From Cryptosporangium aurantiacum (GTDB taxonomy: Bacteria > Actinomycetota > Actinomycetes > Mycobacteriales > Cryptosporangiaceae): 64,000 nt of DNA. Below, one piece after another: positions 47,243 through 55,643 of this stretch. Below the pieces are notes generated by a model. That model searched no databases and was not told the origin of the DNA. It worked only from the letters and a program-made list of their open reading frames with translations. A program made the position numbers and the translations under genes. Position 1 is the first letter of the stretch. Each line of letters starts with the position of its first letter. Location: contig NZ_FRCS01000014.1 of assembly GCF_900143005.1 (NCBI RefSeq), forward strand, positions 124,001-188,000, given 5' to 3'.

Positions 47243-49342
47243 ATGGCTCGACCAGGCCAGCGCCGAACGGGTGCTCGCCGTTCCGCCCCGCGCAACCAGC
47301 GAGGCCGCCATCGCGGCGACGTCATCGCGCTGCTCGCAGGCACCGCCCGTGAAGTCGAGGCGGCCGCCCAGCAGGGCCGCGTGACGCCCGCCGTCCGTAC
47401 GAAGTTCCATGCCGTCGCCCTGCTGCTCAGGGAAGAGCGCGCCCGCCTCCGCGCTGGAGACTCCGGGGCCGCCGGCTCCGAGAGTCACCGCGCCGAGCAG
47501 CTCAAGCGCCTGGACGGCATCGCGCAGATCCTCGCGACGACGGCGGTCCGCGACGTCGAGTTGATGGCGCTCCTCGGCGAGGACGCCGTGGTCGCCGACG
47601 CCGTCCGGTCACTCAAACGCGAAATGCTCATTTCCGCCGGGATCGAGCCCGCCCCCGAGGAAGCGCCGCCGCCGCCCGAGACCCCGGCCACCCCCGTCCG
47701 CCGCGTGGTGCCACAGTCAGTGGCCACCCGGCAGCTGGCCGCTCCGTTCCTGGCCCCGGACTACTCCGCCTTCGCGCAGCGCCCCACCGCCCGCCCGCGC
47801 CGCCTGGCCAGCTGGGAGCTGCTCGGCCCGCTGCTCAGCTCGTTCGAGCGCGCCGGGAGTGGCGATTCCGCGTGTATGGAGTTGCCCGCGCCGTCAGTGC
47901 TCTCAGCGCGGTACCCGAAGCTCATGGCGCACCAGGCACAGGTGGTCGCTGCGGCCGCCGCCGGTCACCGGACCTTCCTGCTCGCTGACGAGCCGGGCCT
48001 GGGCAAGACGGCCCAGGCGCTGCTCGCCGCGGAGGCGGCAGGCGCTTATCCGCTGCTCGCGGTCGTGCCGAACGTCGTCAAGACGAACTGGGCCCGCGAG
48101 GCGGGCCTCTGGACGCCCCATCGCCCCGCCACCGTTGTGCAGGGCAACGGCGACACCGTCGACGGCTACGCCGACATCGTCGTCGTCAACTACGAGGTGC
48201 TCGACCGCCACGTGGGCTGGCTCGGCGACTTCGGTTTCCGTGGGATGGTCGTCGACGAGGCGCACTTCATCAAGAACAAGACCTCGCAGCGCTCGCAGCA
48301 CGTCCTCGAGCTCGCCGAGGGCATGCGGTCGCGTTCCGCACCGCCGCTGTTGATGGCCCTGACCGGTACCCCGCTGATCAACGACATCGACGACTTCCGG
48401 GCGATCTGGCAGTTCCTCGGCTGGATCGACGAGACGAAGCCGCTCGGCGAGCTGATGCAGGCGCTGGAGGAGACCGATCTGACCCCCGCGGACCCGGGCT
48501 TCTATCCCGCGGCGCGCCGGTGCGTCATCGACCGGGGCATCGTCCGGCGCCGCAAGGTAGACGTCGCCGCCGACATCCCCGACCGCCGCGTCGCTGACCT
48601 GCCCGTCGAGCTCGACGGCTCCGATGGCCGGTCGATCCGCGCGGCCGAGCGGAATCTGGTCCGCCGCATGGTCACGCAATACCGTCGCTCGGCCGAGACC
48701 GAGGGCATCGACCACGAGCTCGTACGCCGGATCGCGCGCGCGGAGCTGAAGGACTCGAACGCCTCGACCGGCGAGAACGTGTTCAGCATGATGCGGCGCA
48801 TCGGGCAGGCGAAGGCCGGCCCGGCCGCCGACTACGCCGCCCAGTTGGCCCATAGCGCCGGCAAGGTCGTCTTCTTCGCCAAGCACGTCGACGTGATGGA
48901 CGAGGCCGAGGAGATCTTCGCCAAGCAGGGTGTGCGGTTCTCGTCGATCCGCGGCGATCAGACCCCCACGGCGCGGCAGCGCAACATCGACGCGTTCGTG
49001 AACGACCCCGAGGTAGCGATCGCGGTGTGCTCGTTGTCGGCGGCCGGTGTGGGGCTCAACTTGCAGGTCGCGTCGAACGTCGTGCTCGCGGAGCTGTCCT
49101 GGACCGACGCCGAGCAGACACAGGCCATCGACCGCAGCCACCGCATCGGCCAGACCGAGCCGGTCACCGCGTGGCGCATCATCGCGGCGCAGACCATCGA
49201 CGCGCGGATCGCCGAGCTGATCGACACCAAGGCGGGGCTTGCCGCCCGCGCGCTGGACGGGTCGGACGAGGAGATCGTCCCGTCGGCTGACGTGCAGCTG
49301 GAGGCGCTGGTCGCGCTGCTGACGGAAGCGCTGGGAAAATAG
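47243..49342 (+). CDS. SNF2-family DNA helicase/translocase (SMARCAL1-like)
   Basis: A 699-residue superfamily 2 ATPase. The N-terminal 210 residues are basic and Pro/Ala-rich with no domain I can name. The motor follows: motif I DEPGLGKTAQ (near 250), motif II VVDEAHFIKNKTSQRSQ (near 335), motif III LTGTPLINDIDDF, a C-lobe with KVVFFAKHVDVMDEAEEIF, SIRGDQTPTARQ, and motif VI QTQAIDRSHRIGQ (near 629). The compact distance between lobes and the sequence of motif VI resemble SMARCAL1/HARP-like annealing helicases. The ATG at 47243 has GAAGGAGA upstream; the longer frame from 47096 lacks a ribosome site. It stands next to two TIR genes and could be a repair enzyme or part of a defence island. 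Confidence 0.9.
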   Translation: MARPGQRRTGARRSAPRNQRGRHRGDVIALLAGTAREVEAAAQQGRVTPAVRTKFHAVALLLREERARLRAGDSGAAGSESHRAEQLKRLDGIAQILATTAVRDVELMALLGEDAVVADAVRSLKREMLISAGIEPAPEEAPPPPETPATPVRRVVPQSVATRQLAAPFLAPDYSAFAQRPTARPRRLASWELLGPLLSSFERAGSGDSACMELPAPSVLSARYPKLMAHQAQVVAAAAAGHRTFLLADEPGLGKTAQALLAAEAAGAYPLLAVVPNVVKTNWAREAGLWTPHRPATVVQGNGDTVDGYADIVVVNYEVLDRHVGWLGDFGFRGMVVDEAHFIKNKTSQRSQHVLELAEGMRSRSAPPLLMALTGTPLINDIDDFRAIWQFLGWIDETKPLGELMQALEETDLTPADPGFYPAARRCVIDRGIVRRRKVDVAADIPDRRVADLPVELDGSDGRSIRAAERNLVRRMVTQYRRSAETEGIDHELVRRIARAELKDSNASTGENVFSMMRRIGQAKAGPAADYAAQLAHSAGKVVFFAKHVDVMDEAEEIFAKQGVRFSSIRGDQTPTARQRNIDAFVNDPEVAIAVCSLSAAGVGLNLQVASNVVLAELSWTDAEQTQAIDRSHRIGQTEPVTAWRIIAAQTIDARIAELIDTKAGLAARALDGSDEEIVPSADVQLEALVALLTEALGK

Positions 49343-49712
49343 TCGCGGAACCGGTCCGCCCGGCACCGCTGCTCGACCAGAGTGCATCGTGACGGCCGCG
49401 GACGAGGTTGTCCAGGCCGTCCCTAGGTGCGCCGGGTCAGCGATGTGGCCTTGCTTCACGCTGACGCCCGAGGCGATATCGCGGACACTCAGTAACAAGT
49501 GCGTCGGCTGGACAGCCGGATCCGGTCACGTCGCCGTAGCCGGCCACGCGCAGGCCCGCGGAATTACCTGCAGTGATGCAGCTAGTCGCACCCGTCGAGT
49601 AGTTGAAGTAGACCGTGCCCGGAGTGCGCGCCTCGTCCACCGCGTGTGGCCCGAACAGGGCCGGCAGACGACCGGCCAAGCGCTCCCAGGCGAGCCGAGC
49701 GATTACTCGTGT
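49343..49712. other. 370-base non-coding gap between convergent genes
   Basis: No convincing gene. On the minus strand a 62-codon stretch (roughly 49490-49679) contains a plausible secreted-protein-like segment, TPGTVYFNYSTGATSCITAG, without a start or ribosome site. It may be a degraded gene fragment, but I cannot assign a family with confidence. No hairpin terminator stands out. Confidence 0.3.
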
Positions 49713-51056
49713 TCAGGTCAGGACCGAAATCGCCTGTCCGGTGCGGGTGCTCCAAATCCGTGCAGTTCCGTCGGCGCTGCCGGTCACTAGTCTGTCACCG
49801 TCAGGGGACCAGGCTGCCGAGTTGACCTCTCCGGTGTGTCCCTCGAGGGTGACCGGGCCTTGCGTGTGATACCTAGTGAGCCAGATTTTGAGGGTATGTC
49901 CAGCGCAAACCGCTATTCGTTCTTCTCCTGGCGAGCGCACAATTTTCTGGATCGTACCTACGTCGCGGGACGCGATCGAGCCATTCTTCTTCGTATGGGG
50001 TGACCACCATGTCAGGTGACCCTGGTCGTCGCCGATATAGATCCGGCCGCTGTCCTCGGACCACTCGATTACGCAATTTCGAGAAAGCTTGGCGGTGCGT
50101 GTTCGGAGTGGGCGGTAGGAGGCTGCCACCCAGACCGCCACGCTTCCCGTGAAACAGCTCGCGGCGAGGTATTTCCCGTCCGGCGACCACGCCAGAGCCT
50201 TTACGAAGAACAAGTCATGACTGTCGAAGTGCCGCTCAGCCGTCCACGTTGCAGAGTCCCACACGACGATCCCGGCGTTGCCTCCAGTGGCGAGCCGGGT
50301 CCCATCCGGAGACCACGCGACGAACTGCACAGTGCTGGTGGGGCCAGCGATTGGGCCGTCCACGACGTGGCCGGAGAGGACATGCTCTATCGATCCGTTG
50401 TCATTCCTCCAGATCCTAGCGGTTCCATCGTCGCTTCCCGTGGCGATCCGGGAGCCGTCGTCCGACCATTCGACCGACCGCACAGCGTCGACATGCCCGC
50501 TGAGAGTGAACAGCATCTGTTTGGTGTCGGGTTGCCAGACAATGCAGTCTCCCCCACTGATTCCGGTCGCGATCCGCGCGCCATCCGGAGACCATGCGAC
50601 TGATTCGATCGTGGCCGCCCCGCTGGCGGCAGCGGGCAGTTCATCCGAAGTCTCCGTTACCGATCCAGCGGGTTTCGGCACGTGCGCTACCGCACCCAGT
50701 TGAGCGATCAGCCCTTGCGGGATAATTCCGCCGCGCGCATTCTCGATGTGTAATTCGCACAGAACGAGGGGTATAGCGCACTCAATTAACTGCAGCGGCA
50801 GTATCTTCTTATTCTTATCATCCGCATGCTTTATCTCTCGCCGTACCCATTTCGACTCCACAGCACTGGGGCTCAGGACGACCACGAGTGCGGCGCACGC
50901 GCCGATGCGTCTCTCGACGACGCGAGCCCAATCCTCTCCGACCCTTAACTCCCTGTCCCACCAGACATCGAAGCCGGCGGAGTTCAGAAATGCCGCCAAT
51001 CGCTCGACATAGGCCCGGTCGCGGGTACTATAACTCAAGAAGATCCGGTTCGTCAC
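49713..51056 (-). CDS. TIR-domain protein with a seven-blade WD40 propeller
   Basis: A 447-residue protein in two parts. The TIR domain covers residues about 3-125: IFLSYSTRDRAYVERL, FDVWWDRELRVGEDW, LVVVLSPSAVESKWVRREIKHA with the putative catalytic Glu, and ILPLQLIECAIPL. Seven WD40 repeats follow from about 150 to the end, each with the SPDG turn and a strand ending IW or VW (for example VAWSPDGARIATG, GSADGTARIW), enough for a closed propeller. Bacterial TIR domains commonly cleave NAD+ and act as suicide effectors, with the propeller as a sensor. The start is a GTG with GAGGAAAA before it. The TIR-coding part is visibly less GC-rich than its surroundings, a sign of transfer. A defence role is inferred. 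Confidence 0.9.
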   Translation of the reverse strand: MTNRIFLSYSTRDRAYVERLAAFLNSAGFDVWWDRELRVGEDWARVVERRIGACAALVVVLSPSAVESKWVRREIKHADDKNKKILPLQLIECAIPLVLCELHIENARGGIIPQGLIAQLGAVAHVPKPAGSVTETSDELPAAASGAATIESVAWSPDGARIATGISGGDCIVWQPDTKQMLFTLSGHVDAVRSVEWSDDGSRIATGSDDGTARIWRNDNGSIEHVLSGHVVDGPIAGPTSTVQFVAWSPDGTRLATGGNAGIVVWDSATWTAERHFDSHDLFFVKALAWSPDGKYLAASCFTGSVAVWVAASYRPLRTRTAKLSRNCVIEWSEDSGRIYIGDDQGHLTWWSPHTKKNGSIASRDVGTIQKIVRSPGEERIAVCAGHTLKIWLTRYHTQGPVTLEGHTGEVNSAAWSPDGDRLVTGSADGTARIWSTRTGQAISVLT

Positions 51057-51224
51057 CTTTTCCTCACTGCGCAGCGCCCGCTTTCTACTTCCGACGTCAT
51101 ACCGAGCATACGAAGGGGGCGCATAGCGTCGGGGCTAAATGCCCTCGGCCATGTCCTTGTGTCGGCTGGCTACCGTCGCGCCCGCGCGAGCGGGTGACGT
51201 ACCGGCCCGCAGTCGGTGGCAGAG

Positions 51225-54200
51225 TCAGACGGCGTCTGCCGCGGCATCGGCGTGGCGGCCGCTCACCGTGTTGGCCAAGGCAACGAGCACCTCGGGCGTC
51301 ACGTTGGCGATGCTGGCGAGCGGCAGTCGATGCCAGGTGCCTTGACTCAAACCCTCGGCAACATGTCTCCGAGCGCGATCGTGGTGTCCGACGCGGGCGG
51401 CCGTGCAGGCCAGCGAGAAGCAGAGCCGTGCCCGGCGGTCGATATTCGTGGTCGATTGCGCGAGCTCCTCCGCTTCGGTCATCAGCCGGATGGCCCGGCT
51501 CGAATCGCCGGCCCGGGCAATTTCGTCCGCTACCACGGTTAGCGCCCGAGCTCGCGAGGCCGGGCTCGTGATCGACCGCGCGATCTTCTCGCTCAGATCG
51601 GCATCACCACGTGTGGCCATCGTATGAATCAAGGTGCTGAGGGCATCTATCGCGGTGTCCAGCCCAGGGAGGTCATGCGTCAGCCGAACTGTCGTCTCTT
51701 GATCGTCGAGATGCGCTGCCGCGTTTGCCACCGTGAGCAAAGCCTCGGTTCGACTGTCGCGACCCGGAACAGCACGAGCAACTCGTTCCGCCTCCTGGAT
51801 GAGGCTGCGCGCGTACGTCCCGTCGGTAGCTGCTCGCGCCAATCCGCTGAGGGCCTTGGTACGGGCTACCGGATCGGTGACTGACCGCGCTACGCGCGCA
51901 GCGTTGGCGCGGTCGTCGAGCCGGGCGCTGGTCTCCGCCACGACGGCCAGCGCGTTCGATTGGGTGGTCGAATCGGCGGCGGACCACGCGGTCTGCTCCG
52001 CGTCGTGGGCGAGATCGGCGGCGTACGCCTCCTCGCCCGCATCGGCTGCCGCACATGCGGCCGCGCACAACGCGTTGACCTGGGACCAGGGGTTCGAGAT
52101 TGATCGTGCGACTCGAGTCGCGGCGACGTTGTCACCGGCGAAGGCCAGAGCCTCGGCCACCGCAACGAGTGTCACCGTCCGTGACTCGGACCCGGCCCCG
52201 CGCGCAGCCGAGGATTCGGCATCGCGGAGCAACGCCCGGCCCCAGTCCCGGTGGCCATTCTGTACCGCCGACTTGGCCACGGCAGCTAAGGCGACCGCTC
52301 GGGAATTCGGATCGGTGATGGACCGAGCGATTGTCTCGGCGAACCGGTGATCCCCGGTGCAGGCGATGGCGCCAGCCAGCACTTCGAGGTTTCGCGCATG
52401 CACATCGGCCAGCGAGATCGCTCGGGCGCTTCGTTCTGCGGCGATGGCCAGATCCATCGCGTGCGTGGTGTGGCCGCGCCGGACCGCCGTGCGCGCCAAT
52501 TCGGCAAGTGCGCCGGCTTTCCAGCCCGGTGCGGAAATCGACAGTGCGATTCTCTCCGCGCGCGTGGTATCGCCGACGAACGCGAATGCGGAAGCGGCAG
52601 CAGCCAGCTCGCGAGGCTGCCGGTGCTGATCGGCCTTCCTGGCGCATCGCTCCGCTTCCACGGCTAGCCGCTTTGCGCGCGCCTCGTCGCCCATGGCAGC
52701 CAGGGCGACTATGACAGCTTTGAGCGCTTGTGCCCGGCGGTTCAACGTCGGGTCGGTGAGCGCGAGTCGCTCGGCATCCGCAATGAGACGGCTGGCATAC
52801 CCGCGCTCACCGAGGTCGCTCAGTACCGTGGCGATGGATGTCAGACCGTGAATTTCGGCGTACACCCTCGTGATCGATCGGGCGATCCGTTCGGTCTCCT
52901 CGGCCAGCCGAAGGGCGTGCGCACGGTCGCCGAGGCAGCCCGCGACACCAGCGCACGCAGTGAGCAACCGGCTCTTGGAATCAGGCCGAGTGTCGGATCG
53001 AGCGATCTTCTCGGCCTCGGCAGCCAGGCACGTTGCGTCCTCATGGTTGCCGAGGCCTGCGCGGGTGCTCGCGAGTGCGGCGAGGGCTCGCGCGCGGAAG
53101 AACGGGTTGTAGTCGGTTCGAGCTACTGCTTCGGCCTCGGCCGTGAGGCGCAGGGCGAGCCCTCTGTGTCCAGTGCCCACGGACTCCGCCACGGCGACGA
53201 GGGCGTGCGCCTGCGATCCGGGGCTAGAAATCGTCCGAGCAATTCGCTCGGCGTACCGATGATCGCCCGCTCTGGCTACGACGCCCGTTAAGGCGACCAA
53301 TGCCCCCGCCTGTTGGCCGCGGTCCGTCATGGATCGCGCGATCTGCAATCCACGGTCGACGCTGCCCAGCATCGCCCAGACGGCGGGGAGCAATGCGGGC
53401 ATCCTTGTGTTCCGATCGTCGATGTTGGCCCGTTCGATCGCGAGCCGCGCCAGGAACTCCAGTTCCGGCCTCTCCTGAGCGAGGAGAGCATCCTGCGCGC
53501 CCGTGATCTCGGCCAGCGCGGCAGCGTCGCCGCCGGACAAGCTGAGCAGCAGATCATGGCGGGCCTGGTCCAGCGCGCACTCGACCGCCCGCGTCAACTC
53601 GCCGGTCGTCAGAAGGAGCTGGAAGTAGCCCCGCACGAGGTACTCGGGTGTCTCCGGCGGCCAGCCCCGGTCTCGGTACGTCTCTGCCCAGACGTGCAGC
53701 CGCTCGCGGTAGCCGGCGAGTCGTCGGGGACCGTAGTAGCGGGTGGCTTCCGTATGGATCTCTTCATGTCCGAGGAGGTAAACGGCTGGTCCTTCGTCGG
53801 GACGCCAGCGCGACGCCCGGCGGGAGAAACTCCTGCCCGCCACGGTAGAGAGCCGGCGTTCAATGTCCCACTCCGTGACATCGGACGCGTCGACTCCCGC
53901 GAGCGCGGGGTGAGGTGAAGCGCACAGCGCGGCGAGATCCGGACCTGACAGGCCACCTCCCGCAGCAGTCATGAAGCCGAGCAAGTCCTGCTCGATCGTG
54001 TTGCCGGCCCATAGCCTGTGCAGATCCGAGCGCATGCTCGCTCGCAACGTCTCGGCTCGCTCCGAGGGGTGAAGTGTCCGGACAATCGCTGGGTCATGTA
54101 AGGGATGCCCGGGCGGTACGTCCTCCGGGATCGGCGGGTTTGGCCGTCCGGCCACGACGACCCGCAGCGGTGCCGGCGGGTTCTTCGGAAGCAACGCGGC

Positions 54201-55172
54201 CACGCTGCGATCGTCGGGTCCGCCTGCCAATCCGCGATCCTCGTCCAGACCGTCCACGAGCAACACCAATTGCTGCCCGTCTCGAGTACAACGTTCGACG
54301 GCACGCCCGAGCAGCCAAGCGAATGACCGTTCACGCGCTGCCGGGGTCTGATTCGACGGCAGTAGTTCTCCGGCGACCTCGGCGAGTTGCTCGTTGACAG
54401 CCTCTACGAAAGCGGCGCGATCGCTGTTCCCCGGATACCGAGAGGTGATGAAAAACGAGACCACCCGGACGCCGGGCGGAGGGTTCAACGCGAACGTGGA
54501 CATCAGGGCGGACTTGCCTGCCCACGCCTCCGCGCGCCACCACAGATACGGTCGCGACGCCGCATCGGTGCAGAACGCGGCCATAGCTGCCAACTCCGCC
54601 TCCCGACCCAGCAGTATCGGAGGCGCGATCTGGCCAACCTGCGCCAGGTACGCGGAGCGGTGCGGATCGGAGACAGCTGGCGTGGCGGCGGGCTTTCCTG
54701 CGCCGGGAAAGCCCGGTTCAGCCAGCGGCTTGCTGCGCCGCTCGATCGCCGCCGCCACCGCTGTCAGCAAGCCGGTCCGCGCCTCGGTCTTGTCCCGGAA
54801 GCCGAAGAGATCCACATGGACGACTCCCGCCAGGAGTCCCTCGACCGTGCAGTTCTCGACCCGGATCGGGATCAGCCGTCCAGCCAGACCGGTCGGATCC
54901 TGTCGGTAGGCGGCGTGCCACTCGGCCGCGCCGAACGCGGAGTTCTCCAGGTATGCGCGCGACAGCACTGCCACCGTTCGCTCGGCGCGCTTGGTGCCAT
55001 GATCCATCAGGGCGATCCAATTGGATCCCGGCACCATGTCCCAAGCCTGGATCAGGACCGTATAGCCGGCCTCCTCCAACTGCCAGGCGATCCACGTCGC
55101 CCACTCGTGGTCGGCTTCCGTGTAGGACACGAAGAAGTCGCGACGCTCTCCGCTCAGGTCGGTCCCCGGCAT
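51225..55172 (-). CDS. TIR-STAND ATPase with a long helical repeat array (NLR-like)
   Basis: A 1315-residue protein. The TIR domain covers residues about 8-140 (DFFVSYTEADHEWATWIAWQ, WDMVPGSNW, VLSRAYLENSAFGAAEW with the candidate catalytic Glu). A STAND/NACHT-like ATPase covers about 185-520, with P-loop AWAGKSALM (Lys220), Walker B LVLLVDGLDEDRG near 306 and the VVVAGRPNPPIP sensor region. The C-terminal ~700 residues are degenerate TPR-like repeats of about 36-45 residues with a recurring A..IARSI..P.SRA.AL..VA theme. This layout matches bacterial NLR-like immune receptors: the repeats sense, the ATPase oligomerises, the TIR acts as effector. ATG 55172 has GGGAGG eight bases upstream; ATG 55178 is too close to it. 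The TIR-WD40 gene follows after 168 bases. Confidence 0.9.
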   Translation of the reverse strand: MPGTDLSGERRDFFVSYTEADHEWATWIAWQLEEAGYTVLIQAWDMVPGSNWIALMDHGTKRAERTVAVLSRAYLENSAFGAAEWHAAYRQDPTGLAGRLIPIRVENCTVEGLLAGVVHVDLFGFRDKTEARTGLLTAVAAAIERRSKPLAEPGFPGAGKPAATPAVSDPHRSAYLAQVGQIAPPILLGREAELAAMAAFCTDAASRPYLWWRAEAWAGKSALMSTFALNPPPGVRVVSFFITSRYPGNSDRAAFVEAVNEQLAEVAGELLPSNQTPAARERSFAWLLGRAVERCTRDGQQLVLLVDGLDEDRGLAGGPDDRSVAALLPKNPPAPLRVVVAGRPNPPIPEDVPPGHPLHDPAIVRTLHPSERAETLRASMRSDLHRLWAGNTIEQDLLGFMTAAGGGLSGPDLAALCASPHPALAGVDASDVTEWDIERRLSTVAGRSFSRRASRWRPDEGPAVYLLGHEEIHTEATRYYGPRRLAGYRERLHVWAETYRDRGWPPETPEYLVRGYFQLLLTTGELTRAVECALDQARHDLLLSLSGGDAAALAEITGAQDALLAQERPELEFLARLAIERANIDDRNTRMPALLPAVWAMLGSVDRGLQIARSMTDRGQQAGALVALTGVVARAGDHRYAERIARTISSPGSQAHALVAVAESVGTGHRGLALRLTAEAEAVARTDYNPFFRARALAALASTRAGLGNHEDATCLAAEAEKIARSDTRPDSKSRLLTACAGVAGCLGDRAHALRLAEETERIARSITRVYAEIHGLTSIATVLSDLGERGYASRLIADAERLALTDPTLNRRAQALKAVIVALAAMGDEARAKRLAVEAERCARKADQHRQPRELAAAASAFAFVGDTTRAERIALSISAPGWKAGALAELARTAVRRGHTTHAMDLAIAAERSARAISLADVHARNLEVLAGAIACTGDHRFAETIARSITDPNSRAVALAAVAKSAVQNGHRDWGRALLRDAESSAARGAGSESRTVTLVAVAEALAFAGDNVAATRVARSISNPWSQVNALCAAACAAADAGEEAYAADLAHDAEQTAWSAADSTTQSNALAVVAETSARLDDRANAARVARSVTDPVARTKALSGLARAATDGTYARSLIQEAERVARAVPGRDSRTEALLTVANAAAHLDDQETTVRLTHDLPGLDTAIDALSTLIHTMATRGDADLSEKIARSITSPASRARALTVVADEIARAGDSSRAIRLMTEAEELAQSTTNIDRRARLCFSLACTAARVGHHDRARRHVAEGLSQGTWHRLPLASIANVTPEVLVALANTVSGRHADAAADAV

Positions 55173-55220
55173 GGACATAGCCTCCCACCAAGCACACAGA
55201 CCGTGACAGACCCTTCACAG

Positions 55221-55254
55221 CACGAGGCCCGGAGCGGATGCTCCAGGCCTCGTG
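55221..55254. terminator. Strong hairpin between the 38-residue ORF and the TIR-STAND gene
   Basis: CACGAGGCC pairs with GGCCTCGTG and GGAGC with GCTCC around a 4-base GGAT loop, with one C-A mismatch: 14 pairs in all. There is no T-run on either strand. It stands 17 bases after the small ORF and about 50 bases before the TIR-STAND start, so it could terminate or attenuate transcription into that gene. Confidence 0.6.
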
Positions 55255-55270
55255 TGGTGCGGTACCTGCA

Positions 55271-55387
55271 CTAGTAGGAGTGCCAGCAGTCGTCGTAGCG
55301 CTCAGTGAGATGGCGACGACGGCGCGGCTTGTCGCAGTCGATGTAGTCCCAGCCGTTCCACCGGTCGTGGTCAGGGCAGCCGCTCAT
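55271..55387 (-). CDS. 38-residue Cys/Trp-rich small protein
   Basis: The ATG at 55387 is preceded by GGAGG at nine bases, giving MSGCPDHDRWNGWDYIDC and a further 20 residues with an RRRR cluster and a final DDCWHSY. Three Cys, three Trp, four Tyr/His-rich positions and no hydrophobic segment suggest a small metal-binding or disulfide peptide, or a modified-peptide precursor. No family is recognised. It is co-oriented with the TIR-STAND gene, about 100 bases upstream and separated from it by a hairpin. The good ribosome site is the main support. Confidence 0.5.
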   Translation of the reverse strand: MSGCPDHDRWNGWDYIDCDKPRRRRHLTERYDDCWHSY

Positions 55388-55406
55388 GTCGTCTAACCTC
55401 CGGAAG

Positions 55407-55643
55407 TCAATTGCGAGGGCCGTCTCTGTCGGCCTGCGACCAGGTTCGCTCCACACCGGTGATCGCACGATCGGCCGCACGACGCCACCCGCGTTCGGAT
55501 GCGGACACTGCCATCCGCACGACCAACGCGCCGACCGCCTCAAGGTTGCTGGTGACCTCTCTATCGACCACGACGGTCCGGGCGCGCCCGGTGGACGGGC
55601 CTACGTCGGGCCATCGAGGATTACTCCAGATTCCTGAACCCAT
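55407..55643 (-). CDS. Possible small helical protein upstream of the Cys/Trp-rich ORF
   Basis: An open frame of up to 78 codons overlaps the 3' end of the dehydrogenase gene by 23 bases and ends 19 bases before the small Cys/Trp-rich ORF. The C-terminal half looks like a real amphipathic helix (LEAVGALVVRMAVSASERG, then WRRAADRAITGVERTW) with GC-rich third positions, but no start codon has a convincing ribosome site. It may be a small gene or a remnant. No family is recognised. Confidence 0.3.
   Translation of the reverse strand: MGSGIWSNPRWPDVGPSTGRARTVVVDREVTSNLEAVGALVVRMAVSASERGWRRAADRAITGVERTWSQADRDGPRN

Noticed and set aside
51225-53300. The repetitive minus-strand sequence as a possible CRISPR or DNA repeat array
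   Set aside because: The repeats are at protein level (degenerate helical units of 36-45 residues) with poor DNA identity and no regular spacers.
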